Shown: one piece after another, positions 43,444 through 52,625 of the stretch
How positions within the stretch are numbered: position 1 is the first letter of the stretch
Layout of the letters: every line of letters starts with the position of its first letter
Origin: Candidatus Riflebacteria bacterium HGW-Riflebacteria-1
GTDB taxonomy: Bacteria; Muiribacteriota; Ozemobacteria; Ozemobacterales; Ozemobacteraceae
DNA: 64,000 nt
Assembly: GCA_002839445.1 (NCBI GenBank)
Contig: PGYB01000001.1
Location: forward strand, 193,578 to 257,577
Reading direction: 5' to 3'
Position numbers and translations under genes: made by a program
Notes under the pieces: model-generated
Seen by the model: only the letters and a program-made list of their open reading frames with translations
Databases searched by the model: none
Told to the model about the DNA's origin: nothing

Positions 43444-45222
43444 ATGGAAGAATATTTTAACGAAGACGACATAAAGGCACCGCTGTGGGACACTGGCCTG
43501 GTGCGGCGCATGATGCCCTATCTGCGCAACTGGCGGCTGCACTTTCTGGCCGCAGTTGTTCTGGTGCTGGGCGGAACAGCTGTGCAGATAACGCTGCCAT
43601 TGTTGCTGGGCAAGTCAGTAGACCTTGGTATCAAGATCAAGAACCATGAGCTTCTCTGGCTTTATGTAATGCTATATGGCGTCGCGCACCTGTCATTTTT
43701 TGTCATATCTGCCGCGCGCAACTGGCTGCTGCAGTATACTGGCCAGCAGATTCTGCACGAGCTGCGCACACACCTGTTTTCTCACATTCAGAAACTACCA
43801 TTAAGCTTTTTTGACCGCACTCCGGTCGGCCGTCTGGTCACCCGCATAACCAATGACGTGGCAACACTGGCAGAGCTTTTTTCTGCTGCGCTGATCAATG
43901 TCAGTGGCGAAGTCTGCGTGCTCATCGGGATTGGCATCATGATGCTGGCGCTGCATTGGAAGCTTGGACTGGCGGCGATGATTACCTCTCCGCTGTTGTA
44001 TTATGTCGCCTGGTTTCTCAAGGTCAAAATGCGTGATGCATTCAGACTTTCGCGCGTAAAGCTGGCCATGATCAACGCGTCGCTGGCCGAAAACGTCTCG
44101 GGAATGAGCGTGATTCACATTTTCAACCAGGAAAAGTCACGCGAGGGCAAATTTGACCAGATGAATTCAGAGTTGCGTGAAGCCGAGCTCGACTCGGTCT
44201 TTTACAATTCATTTTTTGTGCCCTCAGTCACGGTCTTCAGCGCCATTACCATGGCTATAGTCACCACTTATGGCGGCTGGCTGGTAAGCCACGGCGAGAT
44301 CAGCATAGGCCTGCTGATAACCTTTATTGCCTACACCCAGGCCTTTTTCGACCCGGTGCGCCAGATCAGCGAAAAAATATCAGTTTTTCAAAGCGCAATG
44401 GCATCAGCAGAGCGTGTTTTCGCACTGCTTGACGAGGCTCCCGAACCCGATCTTGACAGTGGGCGAGAATTCACAGTTCTGTGTGATGCAATAGAGTTCA
44501 AAGACCTTGATTTTTCATACAATCAGGACAAGCAGATTCTCAAAGGGCTGAGTTTTACGATCAAAAAGGGCGAACGAATCGCGATTGTCGGGCATACCGG
44601 AGCCGGAAAAACCACACTGGCAGCTCTACTCAAGCGTTTTTACGATTACCAGGATGGCCAGATACTTATCGACGGAATTGATCTGCGCGAATTTTCAAGA
44701 TCATCGCTGCGCCGCCGTATAGGCCTGATTCAGCAGGATGTCAACATATTCTCAGGCACTATTCAGGACAACATTTTTCTGGCCGAAGGCAGCTTTGACC
44801 AGGCAAAACTTGACAGCATAGTCAGGGAGCTGCAAATGGAAACACTCATCAACAAGCTTCCGGATGGCATAAATACTCAGATATACGAGCGCGGCAGCAA
44901 TATTTCGGCAGGTCAACGCCAGCTCATCGCTTTTTCGCGCGCACTGGCCACCGACCCTGAAATTCTCATACTTGACGAAGCAACATCTTCGGTCGATTCT
45001 GAAACTGAAAGCATAATTCAGCGATCAGTGCAGCTTCTGACCAGCCAGCGCACAAGTCTGATAATTGCCCACCGCCTGTCGACTATACGAAACTGCAGCC
45101 GAATTCTGGTGCTGCATCACGGGCGACTCGTCGAGCAGGGCACTCACGAAGAATTGCTGGCGCAAAAGGGTCACTATCAGAAGCTTTATGAACTACAATT
45201 TGCCGAAGGGGATAAAACATGA
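43444..45222 (+). CDS. ABC exporter subunit with intact catalytic Glu
   Basis: 592 aa. Six-helix membrane domain, then an ATPase domain with Walker A GHTGAGKTT, Walker B ILILDEATSSVD with the catalytic Glu, and IAHRLS. The signature is ISAGQRQL, altered from LSGGQ, which is the expected match to the degenerate half of its partner. ATG begins directly after the partner's stop, so the two are a pair. Substrate may be a drug, lipid or peptide; it cannot be decided. Overlaps the next gene by 4 nt. Confidence 0.92.
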   Translation: MEEYFNEDDIKAPLWDTGLVRRMMPYLRNWRLHFLAAVVLVLGGTAVQITLPLLLGKSVDLGIKIKNHELLWLYVMLYGVAHLSFFVISAARNWLLQYTGQQILHELRTHLFSHIQKLPLSFFDRTPVGRLVTRITNDVATLAELFSAALINVSGEVCVLIGIGIMMLALHWKLGLAAMITSPLLYYVAWFLKVKMRDAFRLSRVKLAMINASLAENVSGMSVIHIFNQEKSREGKFDQMNSELREAELDSVFYNSFFVPSVTVFSAITMAIVTTYGGWLVSHGEISIGLLITFIAYTQAFFDPVRQISEKISVFQSAMASAERVFALLDEAPEPDLDSGREFTVLCDAIEFKDLDFSYNQDKQILKGLSFTIKKGERIAIVGHTGAGKTTLAALLKRFYDYQDGQILIDGIDLREFSRSSLRRRIGLIQQDVNIFSGTIQDNIFLAEGSFDQAKLDSIVRELQMETLINKLPDGINTQIYERGSNISAGQRQLIAFSRALATDPEILILDEATSSVDSETESIIQRSVQLLTSQRTSLIIAHRLSTIRNCSRILVLHHGRLVEQGTHEELLAQKGHYQKLYELQFAEGDKT

Positions 45223-45935
45223 AAGACGTTGACGCCTTTATTGAATCGCTGCGCCAGGCCCCAGCAGGAAACATCTTTAACCCATGGTGGCAACATGACG
45301 ACCTGCACGACGACTACTCAAATTCAGCAGAAATCAGACGACATCACCTCAAGTTCTATCTGCTTGAGCGGCTTGAGAGCTGTCGCTATCTGCTGGTTGG
45401 CGAAGCGCTCGGTTACCAGGGCGGTCATTTTTCAGGCATCGCCATGACGTCTGAGCGCATGTTGCTGGGACATCTCAGCAATAAAGGCATTCGCCCCGAA
45501 CATGTGTTTACGCGAATGGCGCCAGTCCGAACCAGTCGCGAGGATGTGCGTAAAGACGGCTTTTCTGAACCAACGGCAACCATCGTCTGGGGGCATCTGC
45601 TCAGCGCGGGTATCGACCCTTACACATTCACCATCTGGAACGCCCTGCCCTGGCACCCCTATCATGCCGATAAAGGCATGTTGAGCAACCGCACGCCGGT
45701 AGACCGCGAATTTACCGCCGGCCTGCAGTGTCTGGAACGACTTCTCGATCTTATGCAGCCTGAAAAGATTATAGCTGTTGGCGAAAAAGCCGCATTGCAG
45801 CTCGAAAAGCTCAAAATAGATTTTCACAAAGTAAGGCACCCGGCCAATGGCGGCGCCGGCAAGTTTCGCGAGCAGTTCACCGCACTATGCGGCATTCCAC
45901 GCAACGATGCAAAGGACGCAAACGGCCGCAATTGA
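45219..45935 (+). CDS. Uracil-DNA glycosylase-family protein
   Basis: 238 aa. UDG-superfamily fold: LLVGEALGYQGGHFSGIAMTS near residues 55-75 is the water-activating and uracil-binding part, FTIWNALPWHPY supplies the Asn that reads uracil, IIAVGEKAALQLEKL lies in the core, and RHPANGGAGKFREQ is the DNA-intercalation segment with its His. It removes uracil or related bases from DNA. The start overlaps the ABC exporter stop (ATGA), an unexpected partner. A Walker-like motif is absent. Confidence 0.85.
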   Translation: MKDVDAFIESLRQAPAGNIFNPWWQHDDLHDDYSNSAEIRRHHLKFYLLERLESCRYLLVGEALGYQGGHFSGIAMTSERMLLGHLSNKGIRPEHVFTRMAPVRTSREDVRKDGFSEPTATIVWGHLLSAGIDPYTFTIWNALPWHPYHADKGMLSNRTPVDREFTAGLQCLERLLDLMQPEKIIAVGEKAALQLEKLKIDFHKVRHPANGGAGKFREQFTALCGIPRNDAKDANGRN

Positions 45936-45938
45936 GCT

Positions 45939-45967
45939 TTGGCAATTTGGCCGAGATCTGTTATAAT
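45939..45967 (+). promoter_or_regulatory. Promoter of the esterase gene
   Basis: TTGGCA (45939-45944), 17-nt spacer, TATAAT (45962-45967). The predicted transcription start (about 45974) excludes the ATG at 45973 as a start codon and leaves a 44-nt leader before the ATG at 46018. Confidence 0.75.
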
Positions 45968-46017
45968 TTTGCATGCGGCGCTGCCGACAAGATTCTGTCA
46001 CTCTCAAGGAGCTCAAG

Positions 46018-46746
46018 ATGCACAACGAATATCACCGCTGGTATAGTCCCAACGTCGGCCACGACATGCAGTTAAAGGTTTTTGGCCATTATGGCAGACC
46101 GCTGCTCGTTTTTCCATGCGCCGGCGGCAGCTTTCATGAATTCGAAGATTTCGGCATGCTCGACACGGTGCGCGAGCACTTAGAACAGGGACGCCTCAAG
46201 ATTTTCTGTGTCGACAGCCTGGATAATCAGTCGATTCTGCGCCGCGAAGGTCACATGGGCGACAACATCTGGCGCCATGAAGCTTATGACAAATACATAG
46301 TCAACGAAGTAGCACCCTTCATTCGCAATCATTGCCAGAGCAATATAAAAGTAGCTCTGACCGGCAACAGCATGGGCGCCTATCACTCGGTCAATTTCCT
46401 GCTCAGGCACCCTGATGTATTTGACGCCTGCATTGCACTTGCCGGCGTTTACTCGCTCAAAGAAGTTATCGGCGACTACTATGACCAGAACGTCTACTAC
46501 AATTCGCCGCTTGACTACCTGCCAAACCTCAATGACGGCTGGTTTATCGACCAGATTCGCCAGGCAAAGATCATTATCTGTTCAGGTCAGGGGCCATGGG
46601 AATACCCCGAAGACGCCCGGCGCATCAAGCAACTCTTTGAGCAGAAGCATATTCCGGCATGGGTCGACCTCTGGGGTCACGACGTAAATCATGATTGGCC
46701 ATGGTGGAAAGTAATGCTGCCCCATTTTGTTTCCCATATTCTTTAG
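46018..46746 (+). CDS. Esterase of the alpha/beta-hydrolase family (Esterase D-like)
   Basis: 242 aa from the ATG at 46018, preceded by AAGGAG at about 7 nt. Putative esterase (antigen 85/esterase D-like) with catalytic Ser118 in GNSMGAYHSV; GWFIDQIRQAKIIICSGQGPWE and the WGHDVNHDWPWWK segment near the C-terminus supply the probable Asp and His. No signal peptide, so it is cytoplasmic. Its own promoter makes it the first gene of a run with the methyltransferase after it. Confidence 0.82.
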   Translation: MHNEYHRWYSPNVGHDMQLKVFGHYGRPLLVFPCAGGSFHEFEDFGMLDTVREHLEQGRLKIFCVDSLDNQSILRREGHMGDNIWRHEAYDKYIVNEVAPFIRNHCQSNIKVALTGNSMGAYHSVNFLLRHPDVFDACIALAGVYSLKEVIGDYYDQNVYYNSPLDYLPNLNDGWFIDQIRQAKIIICSGQGPWEYPEDARRIKQLFEQKHIPAWVDLWGHDVNHDWPWWKVMLPHFVSHIL

Positions 46747-46770
46747 CAGCAACCGGAAAATATTTCACCG

Positions 46771-47526
46771 ATGAAACAACCAGACTACGCTGCCTACGCC
46801 AGATTTTACGACTACTTTGAGCTGGCCGGCTGCGAAGAATCTGAAGAGCTCAACATTTTTCTTGCTGAGTTGTTCAGAATCAACGGTATAAAAACAGTGG
46901 TCGATTTTGCCTGCGGCACTGGTGCCCAGGCTGTTGGCCTGGCGCGCAGCGGCTATACGGTCACTGCCGCTGACCTCAGCCCCGAAATGCTTAAAATAGC
47001 CCGCAAAAAAGCAACTGAGCTGCCGGTTAAATTTAAAACTGCAGACATGCGAAAGGCTGAACTTGGTTGCCATGACGCCGCCATCTGTATTTTCAATGCT
47101 GTCGGACATCTCACGCGCGAAGAGTGCACTGATTTTTTTGTGCGCGCCCGCAACCACCTGAACCCGCAAGGAATTTTTGTGGCTGACATTCTCAACTTCA
47201 AGGCGATGAACGGCAAAGCATTCGCGCAATATCGACGCATGCGCCGCGAAGCGATAATTGACGGGCTTCTTGTTCAGCACGTTCGAAATTGCACTTTGCT
47301 TAAAGAAAGTCGACAGCTGCGAATTGAGTCTCTGACCAGATCTCAGGATGGCAAAAGTGCACCACGTGAAATTCGCGATGACTGGCAGATGCAGCTTTAC
47401 GACAGCGACGAACTCTATACCCTTCTAAAATCGGCCGGATTCAGCGAGATCAATTTTTTCGGCCCGGTCGGCTGCGAATTTGACGCAGAGACAAGCGATA
47501 GTATTCTGGCAGTATGCCAGAAATGA
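46771..47526 (+). CDS. SAM-dependent methyltransferase
   Basis: 251 aa, class I methyltransferase. Motif I is VVDFACGTGAQAVGLARSGY near residues 50-68; the acidic residue of strand 2 is in VTAADLSPEMLKIARKKA; NAVGHLTREECTDFF follows. It resembles small-molecule methyltransferases, but the substrate cannot be told. It follows the esterase after 24 nt, in the same direction. Ribosome site is weak. Confidence 0.85.
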   Translation: MKQPDYAAYARFYDYFELAGCEESEELNIFLAELFRINGIKTVVDFACGTGAQAVGLARSGYTVTAADLSPEMLKIARKKATELPVKFKTADMRKAELGCHDAAICIFNAVGHLTREECTDFFVRARNHLNPQGIFVADILNFKAMNGKAFAQYRRMRREAIIDGLLVQHVRNCTLLKESRQLRIESLTRSQDGKSAPREIRDDWQMQLYDSDELYTLLKSAGFSEINFFGPVGCEFDAETSDSILAVCQK

Positions 47527-47549
47527 CCAAATAAAAAGGAACTAAAACC

Positions 47550-47828
47550 ATGACTACTGCCCGTGCAAGACACATACTGGTAACGACAAAAAAAGAATGC
47601 CTGGAACTGCTTGAGCGCATTAACAAAGGCGAAGCATTCGACATCATCGCTGAGCAACATTCCAAGTGCCCATCAGGCAAGAAGGGTGGCGATCTCGGCG
47701 AATTCAAACCCGGTATGATGGTCAAAGAGTTCGACAAAGTGGTGTTTTCAGGCAATGTAGGAGAAGTGTATGGCCCGGTGCAAACGCAGTTTGGCTATCA
47801 TCTTATCGAAATTTTGAGCCGCAGCTGA
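47550..47828 (+). CDS. Parvulin-type peptidyl-prolyl isomerase
   Basis: 92 aa, a single parvulin (PpiC) domain: ARHILVTTKKE, then EQHSKCPSGKKGGDLGEF and GPVQTQFGYHLIEIL. These enzymes speed cis-trans isomerisation of proline bonds. There is no signal peptide, so it is cytoplasmic. AAGGA precedes the ATG. Gene is 23 nt after the methyltransferase. Confidence 0.94.
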   Translation: MTTARARHILVTTKKECLELLERINKGEAFDIIAEQHSKCPSGKKGGDLGEFKPGMMVKEFDKVVFSGNVGEVYGPVQTQFGYHLIEILSRS

Positions 47829-47853
47829 TCCTTGCTGAAACCCGGTAAAAGTA

Positions 47854-47882
47854 TTGGCAAAATCAGTGGTGAGTAATATACT
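47854..47882 (+). promoter_or_regulatory. Promoter of the MBL-fold gene
   Basis: TTGGCA (47854-47859), 17-nt spacer, TATACT (47877-47882), leaving a leader of about 50 nt before the ATG at 47940. Confidence 0.72.
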
Positions 47883-47939
47883 GAGCCTGTCCTTATGCTA
47901 GAGAGTTGGCTTTTAAGTTAGGAACCGTGAGGAAGGATT

Positions 47940-48785
47940 ATGAAAATCACTGTCTGGGGTTGTCGCGGAACGCTGCCTACACCAGGTCAACACACGCTTA
48001 AATATGGCGGTAATACGACCTGCCTCGAAATTCGCAACCGTGCAGGCTTTTTGACTATAGTTGACGCCGGCTCAGGAATACGATATCTGGGCAAAAGCAT
48101 AATGCAGGAAAAAAACGTTGACGAAATGTGCCTGATGCTGACCCATTCACACTGGGATCACCTTATGGGCTTTCCGTTTTTCATCCCGGCGTATTTCAGC
48201 AAATTCAAGATCAACGTCTGTGGCGTGCAGTCGGCGAGAAATTATATGTCGCAATCCCTGGCAAGACAGCTCGAAGCGCCTTACTTCCCGGTAAATTTCG
48301 ACCAGCTCAAAGCCAATTTTAATTTTTCCTGCAAAGGGCCTGGCTGCGAGAGATGCAATCATATGAAGGTGGAATCAATCAACCTCAGTCATCCTAACGG
48401 CGGCTTTGGCTTCAGTTTCAGTGAGAACGGCCGACGCTTTGTTTTTTTAACCGACAATGAGCTTGGCTATCGGCACCCTGATGGGTTACTGCCAGAAGAC
48501 TACGTTGAATTCGCGCGAGATGCCGACCTTCTCTTTCACGACGCGCAGTATACCGAAGAAGACATGGTCAAAACCCGCTCATGGGGTCACTCTACTTATG
48601 CCGAGGCTCTTGACCTCGCGATAAGAGCTAACGTAAAGAAACTCGGCCTTTTTCATCACGACCCCGACCGCACTGACAACGAAATAGACCAGATGGTCAG
48701 CGAACTGCAGGCAAAGGCAGCCGCCCGATCGTCACAACTTGAAGTCTTCGCTGTTTATGAAGGCATGCAAATAGAACTGGAGTGA
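47940..48785 (+). CDS. MBL-fold metallohydrolase, phosphodiesterase-like
   Basis: 281 aa. The N-terminus KITVWGCRGTLPTPG-type with KYGGNTTCLEI is typical of the phosphodiesterase branch of the metallo-beta-lactamase family. The metal motif is H69-S-H71-W-D73-H74, with further ligands in LLFHDAQYTEED and LGLFHHDPDRTD. A small insert with CKGPGCERCNH (three Cys and a His) may bind zinc. It probably cleaves a phosphodiester; the substrate is unknown. AAGGA precedes the ATG. glgX starts 3 nt after it. Confidence 0.86.
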   Translation: MKITVWGCRGTLPTPGQHTLKYGGNTTCLEIRNRAGFLTIVDAGSGIRYLGKSIMQEKNVDEMCLMLTHSHWDHLMGFPFFIPAYFSKFKINVCGVQSARNYMSQSLARQLEAPYFPVNFDQLKANFNFSCKGPGCERCNHMKVESINLSHPNGGFGFSFSENGRRFVFLTDNELGYRHPDGLLPEDYVEFARDADLLFHDAQYTEEDMVKTRSWGHSTYAEALDLAIRANVKKLGLFHHDPDRTDNEIDQMVSELQAKAAARSSQLEVFAVYEGMQIELE

Positions 48786-48788
48786 CAA

Positions 48789-50915
48789 ATGCACGTTAAA
48801 CCTGGAACCCCTTATCCACTTGGCGCAACCTGGGATGGAAAAGGAGTAAACTTTGCCCTGTATTCAGAGCATGCCGAAGGAGTTGATCTCTGCCTTTTCG
48901 ATCTCGAAATCAGCGAGACCCGCATTGCTATTCGTCATCGAACAGCTTTTGTCTGGCATATCTATATCGAGGGCATAAAACCAGGTCAGCATTACGCTTA
49001 CCGCGTGCAAGGCCAATACAGGCCAGAAGCCGGGCTGCGTTTTAACCAGCGCGTTCTGCTTCTTGACCCCTATGCAAAAGCGCTGAGCGGCATAGAAGAC
49101 CACAAAAGAGGCCTGTTTGCTTATAACCTGATGAGCCCTGGCAAAGACCTTGAAGTCAACATGGATTATGCTTCGGGCACGCCATTGGGTATTGTCATTG
49201 ACAGCAGTTTTGACTGGGAAAACGACCGCCCGCCAAGACACCCGTTTCATCGTTCCATTCTCTACGAAACGCATGTAAAGGGAATGAGCATGCTGCACCC
49301 CGACGTTGCGCCTGAGATACGAGGCACCTACGCGGGAATGGCCTCTGAGCCGATCATCAAACATCTGCAGAACCTCGGCATAACTACCATAGAACTGCTG
49401 CCTGTTCATCAGCATATCGATGATCCTTTTCTCTACGACAAGAATCTTAAAAATTACTGGGGCTACAATACCCTGTCGTTTTTTGCGCCAGAAATCAGAT
49501 ACAGCGCTGACAAGAGCGCGGGCGGACCGGTTCGCGAATTCAAGGAAATGGTTAAAAAGCTGCACCGGGCCGGGCTCGAAGTAATTATTGACGTGGTTTA
49601 CAACCACACCTGCGAAGGCAACCATAATGGCCCGACCATGAGTTTCAAGGGCATAGACAATCCGACCTATTATCGTCTGGTCAAAGAAAACAAGCGCTAC
49701 TACAAAGATTACACCGGCACCGGAAACACCATCAACGTGGTTCACCCGCAGACGTTGCAGCTGATAATGGATTCGCTGCGCTACTGGGTCAGTGAGATGC
49801 ACGTAGATGGTTTCAGATTTGACCTGTGTTCGACACTGGCCCGTGAAATGCACTACTGGAACCAGCTTTCAAGCTTTTTCACCATCATTCACCAGGATCC
49901 GATAATCAGCCAGGTAAAGCTGATCGCCGAGCCATGGGATGTCGGCGAAGGCGGCTATCAGGTTGGCAATTTTCCGGTGCTGTGGGCAGAATGGAACGGC
50001 AAATACCGTGATGTGATTCGCTCGTTCTGGAAAGGCGACGGTGGCTATGCTGGAGAAGTTGGCTATCGCATTACCGGCAGCAGCGATCTTTATGAAAACG
50101 ACGGCCGGCGGCCTTATATGAGCGTAAACTTTATCACCGCGCATGATGGTTTCACGCTCAAAGACATGGTTTCTTACAACGACAAGCATAATCACAACAA
50201 CCTCGAAGACAACCGTGACGGTCACAACGACAACCGATCATACAATTATGGTCACGAAGGTGAAACTTCGAATCCCTACATTAAAAAATTGCGCCAGCAG
50301 CAGATGCGCAACCTGATCGCCACGCTGCTGTTTTCGCAGGGTACCCCGATGTTGTGCGGCGGCGACGAGATCTGTCGTACGCAGCACGGCAACAACAATG
50401 CATATTGTCAGGACAACGAAATCAGCTGGCTAGACTGGAACCTTAGCGAAGAAAGCCGGCAGATGCTTGAATTCACCAGCAAAATAATCAGCATACGCCG
50501 CGAACACCCGGCACTGCATCGCACCAAGTTTTTTCAGGGCAGGCAGATCAGGGGCAGCAATGTACGCGACATCATCTGGTTCAGACCAGACGGTGGCGAA
50601 ATGGATGATGAAGACTGGACAAGTCCTAACACACGTGGTCTGACCATGTTTTTGTCAGGAACCGGTATCGACGACGTTGACGAGAACGGCATACCGCTGC
50701 AGGACAACAATTTTCTACTGATGCTGAATGCTTCAGCGCGTGATGCTGATTTTTATCTGCCTCGGATTGAAGCGAAGTGGGAGCTGCTCATCGACACGGC
50801 TAATCCTGGCAAAATAGAAACCGGGAACTCAAGCGCAAGAACCCAGATGCGGGCACGGTCACTGAAGCTCTTCAGATGTTGTCAGCCGGTTGTTCCTCCT
50901 GTTGCCCCTGCCTGA
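48789..50915 (+). CDS. glgX: Glycogen debranching enzyme GlgX
   Basis: 708 aa, full length. An N-terminal CBM48 domain ([22 protein letters not shown]) is followed by a GH13 alpha-amylase barrel: nucleophile Asp345 in VDGFRFDL, acid/base Glu381 in LIAEPWDV, and Asp453 in ITAHDGFTL. It cuts alpha-1,6 branches in glycogen. Other glycogen genes are not in the window. Start is 3 nt after the MBL-fold gene, so they are cotranscribed. The last 20 residues look irregular and may be non-conserved. Confidence 0.93.
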   Translation: MHVKPGTPYPLGATWDGKGVNFALYSEHAEGVDLCLFDLEISETRIAIRHRTAFVWHIYIEGIKPGQHYAYRVQGQYRPEAGLRFNQRVLLLDPYAKALSGIEDHKRGLFAYNLMSPGKDLEVNMDYASGTPLGIVIDSSFDWENDRPPRHPFHRSILYETHVKGMSMLHPDVAPEIRGTYAGMASEPIIKHLQNLGITTIELLPVHQHIDDPFLYDKNLKNYWGYNTLSFFAPEIRYSADKSAGGPVREFKEMVKKLHRAGLEVIIDVVYNHTCEGNHNGPTMSFKGIDNPTYYRLVKENKRYYKDYTGTGNTINVVHPQTLQLIMDSLRYWVSEMHVDGFRFDLCSTLAREMHYWNQLSSFFTIIHQDPIISQVKLIAEPWDVGEGGYQVGNFPVLWAEWNGKYRDVIRSFWKGDGGYAGEVGYRITGSSDLYENDGRRPYMSVNFITAHDGFTLKDMVSYNDKHNHNNLEDNRDGHNDNRSYNYGHEGETSNPYIKKLRQQQMRNLIATLLFSQGTPMLCGGDEICRTQHGNNNAYCQDNEISWLDWNLSEESRQMLEFTSKIISIRREHPALHRTKFFQGRQIRGSNVRDIIWFRPDGGEMDDEDWTSPNTRGLTMFLSGTGIDDVDENGIPLQDNNFLLMLNASARDADFYLPRIEAKWELLIDTANPGKIETGNSSARTQMRARSLKLFRCCQPVVPPVAPA

Positions 50916-50943
50916 TCACCTGCATGATCGACGCAATTAGAAT

Positions 50944-50972
50944 TTGCTTATAATGTAATTTTCCGGTACAAT
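50944..50972 (+). promoter_or_regulatory. Promoter region of the PLD-like gene
   Basis: TTGCTT (50944-50949), 17-nt spacer, TACAAT (50967-50972). A TATAAT at 50949-50954 overlaps the same region and could be an alternative -10. Both lie 30-50 nt before the ATG at 51003. Confidence 0.5.
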
Positions 50973-51002
50973 AACGCGGAAAATATTCATTGGAGTAAGC
51001 AG

Positions 51003-52601
51003 ATGAAACGTTTTTTCGTTGCGTTGATGGTTTGTTGCCTGTTTTCAGGAAACCCCGGTTACGTTTTAGCCGAATCAGTCGACATATATTTCGGCCCCGA
51101 AGGCGGCTTTAGCCGTGTTAACCATTCGCGCGTGCTTCGTTTCAGCGATGGCAGCACAAAACCGGCCACGCTTGCCAATTCTCTGATGCACCGCATCGAT
51201 CAACTCGAAGCTGGCAGTACAGTTAAAATTGCCATGTATTCGATGAGCGATTACCAGACACTCGACTTTTGGCTCAAAGCCACAGCCGACAAGCAGTTGA
51301 GCTGCAAACTGCTGCTCTGCGGCGTATCAACCTGGTCGGCCAGCAGTCGCGATCGTATCGCGAAAGCCATAGAAAAAGCGGATCTTGCCGCAAAAGAAGC
51401 CGGCAAGCCTTTTGACTTTCAACTGGCCGCGGTAACTGCCGAAGCGATGCAGCGCAATGGCCGCGAGCACACTCTTGAAGATGGCAAAGTAATTTTCGGC
51501 ACCATGCACGAAAAGTTTGGTATATTTTATCGACCCGGCAACCCGGTTCCGCACAGCAGTTTCAACGGCAGTGCGAACATCTCGACAACCTCTGACAAGA
51601 TTTATGCCGAAAACCGTGTATTCTTCAATGATCAGCCAGCAGTTGCCCGGCAGTTTGCCGAAGAATTCGCGCGACTGTGGAACGAGTATTCAGAAATCGT
51701 TTATGGCAGATGGCTGCCGGAAAAGTATATCGAAACCAGCCACGTGCCTGGATATGTCAGGATTGTATTCAACTCAGAACCTGTTGATGAACTTCTGTTA
51801 ACCAGAATCGACAGCGAATTGATCAACCTCATTCATCGCGTCGAGGCCTCGGGAAGTCTTGACCTGGCCATGTTCAGCCTGACCCGCCTTGAACTTGCCG
51901 AAGCAATTTTGAAATCAGCCGAGCGCAACCCCGGCGCGCGCTTTCGCCTGCTGCTCGACCACGCGCAGCTTGATGACGGAGATCCTTTGCAGAGCAAGAT
52001 GGCACCATGGCTTGAGCAGAAAGCTGCCGAACTTGGCATCAAAAATATTCAGGTGCGCTACCGCTTTCGCCGCAACGCTTATGGCTTCAGCAGCGAAGAG
52101 AAAAAACCGATTTTGATCAGCTATTTAAGCCTGTTTTTTCACCACAAGAACGTTACCGTAAATGACAAGGAAATGGCGATCGGCAGCTATAACTGGTCTA
52201 ATTCAGCAGAGTTTCTTAATTTCGAAAACGTCATGTTCTTCAACACATTCTACAAAGACCACCAGAAGGTTATCAGCAGCTTCAAGGCTGAATTCGAAAC
52301 GCTGTGGAACTCACGAATGCCGTCTGAAGTCACGAGCCCGCGCAAAGGCGTGCCGCAGACAGTTACATTGGCCGAAGGCAAGGCTCTGCACCAGCAGCTG
52401 CTCAAGACTCTCGGCAAAGAAGCGAACTACAAAGTTCTGGCAACTCTCGACCGCGAAGCGTTCAAAACTTTTGACCAGATCGTTGAAGAAACTGGTCTGG
52501 GCGCCGCGCGTGTCAAGCAGAGCATACGAGCTCTCGAAGCCGATAAATTCCTGGTCAAATGGACAAAGGATGGCGTAGAGGGTTATTCACAGGCCGACTA
52601 A
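51003..52601 (+). CDS. Secreted PLD-like protein with winged-helix-like C-terminus
   Basis: 532 aa. Signal peptide to about residue 23 (ending in VLAE). Two phospholipase D-like modules: the first has His169-x-Lys171 and NGSANIS (Gly189, Ser190, Asn192); the second has His380-His-Lys382 and GSYNWS. The Asp normally five residues after Lys is not in the standard position in either motif. The last 80 residues (about 455-532) contain FDQIVEETGLGAARVKQSIRALEADKF, which reads like a winged helix. Such a module is rare on an exported enzyme. GGAG lies upstream of the ATG. Confidence 0.8.
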   Translation: MKRFFVALMVCCLFSGNPGYVLAESVDIYFGPEGGFSRVNHSRVLRFSDGSTKPATLANSLMHRIDQLEAGSTVKIAMYSMSDYQTLDFWLKATADKQLSCKLLLCGVSTWSASSRDRIAKAIEKADLAAKEAGKPFDFQLAAVTAEAMQRNGREHTLEDGKVIFGTMHEKFGIFYRPGNPVPHSSFNGSANISTTSDKIYAENRVFFNDQPAVARQFAEEFARLWNEYSEIVYGRWLPEKYIETSHVPGYVRIVFNSEPVDELLLTRIDSELINLIHRVEASGSLDLAMFSLTRLELAEAILKSAERNPGARFRLLLDHAQLDDGDPLQSKMAPWLEQKAAELGIKNIQVRYRFRRNAYGFSSEEKKPILISYLSLFFHHKNVTVNDKEMAIGSYNWSNSAEFLNFENVMFFNTFYKDHQKVISSFKAEFETLWNSRMPSEVTSPRKGVPQTVTLAEGKALHQQLLKTLGKEANYKVLATLDREAFKTFDQIVEETGLGAARVKQSIRALEADKFLVKWTKDGVEGYSQAD

Positions 52602-52625
52602 GAGGCAGACAAGGCAAAAAAAGCT

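Noticed and set aside
45973..46017. ATG at 45973 as start of the esterase gene
   Set aside because: It coincides with the predicted transcription start, while the ATG at 46018 has AAGGAG at good spacing.
50263..50282. TTCGAATCC as a possible tRNA T-loop
   Set aside because: It is within glgX coding sequence and no cloverleaf surrounds it. No tRNA was found in the window.
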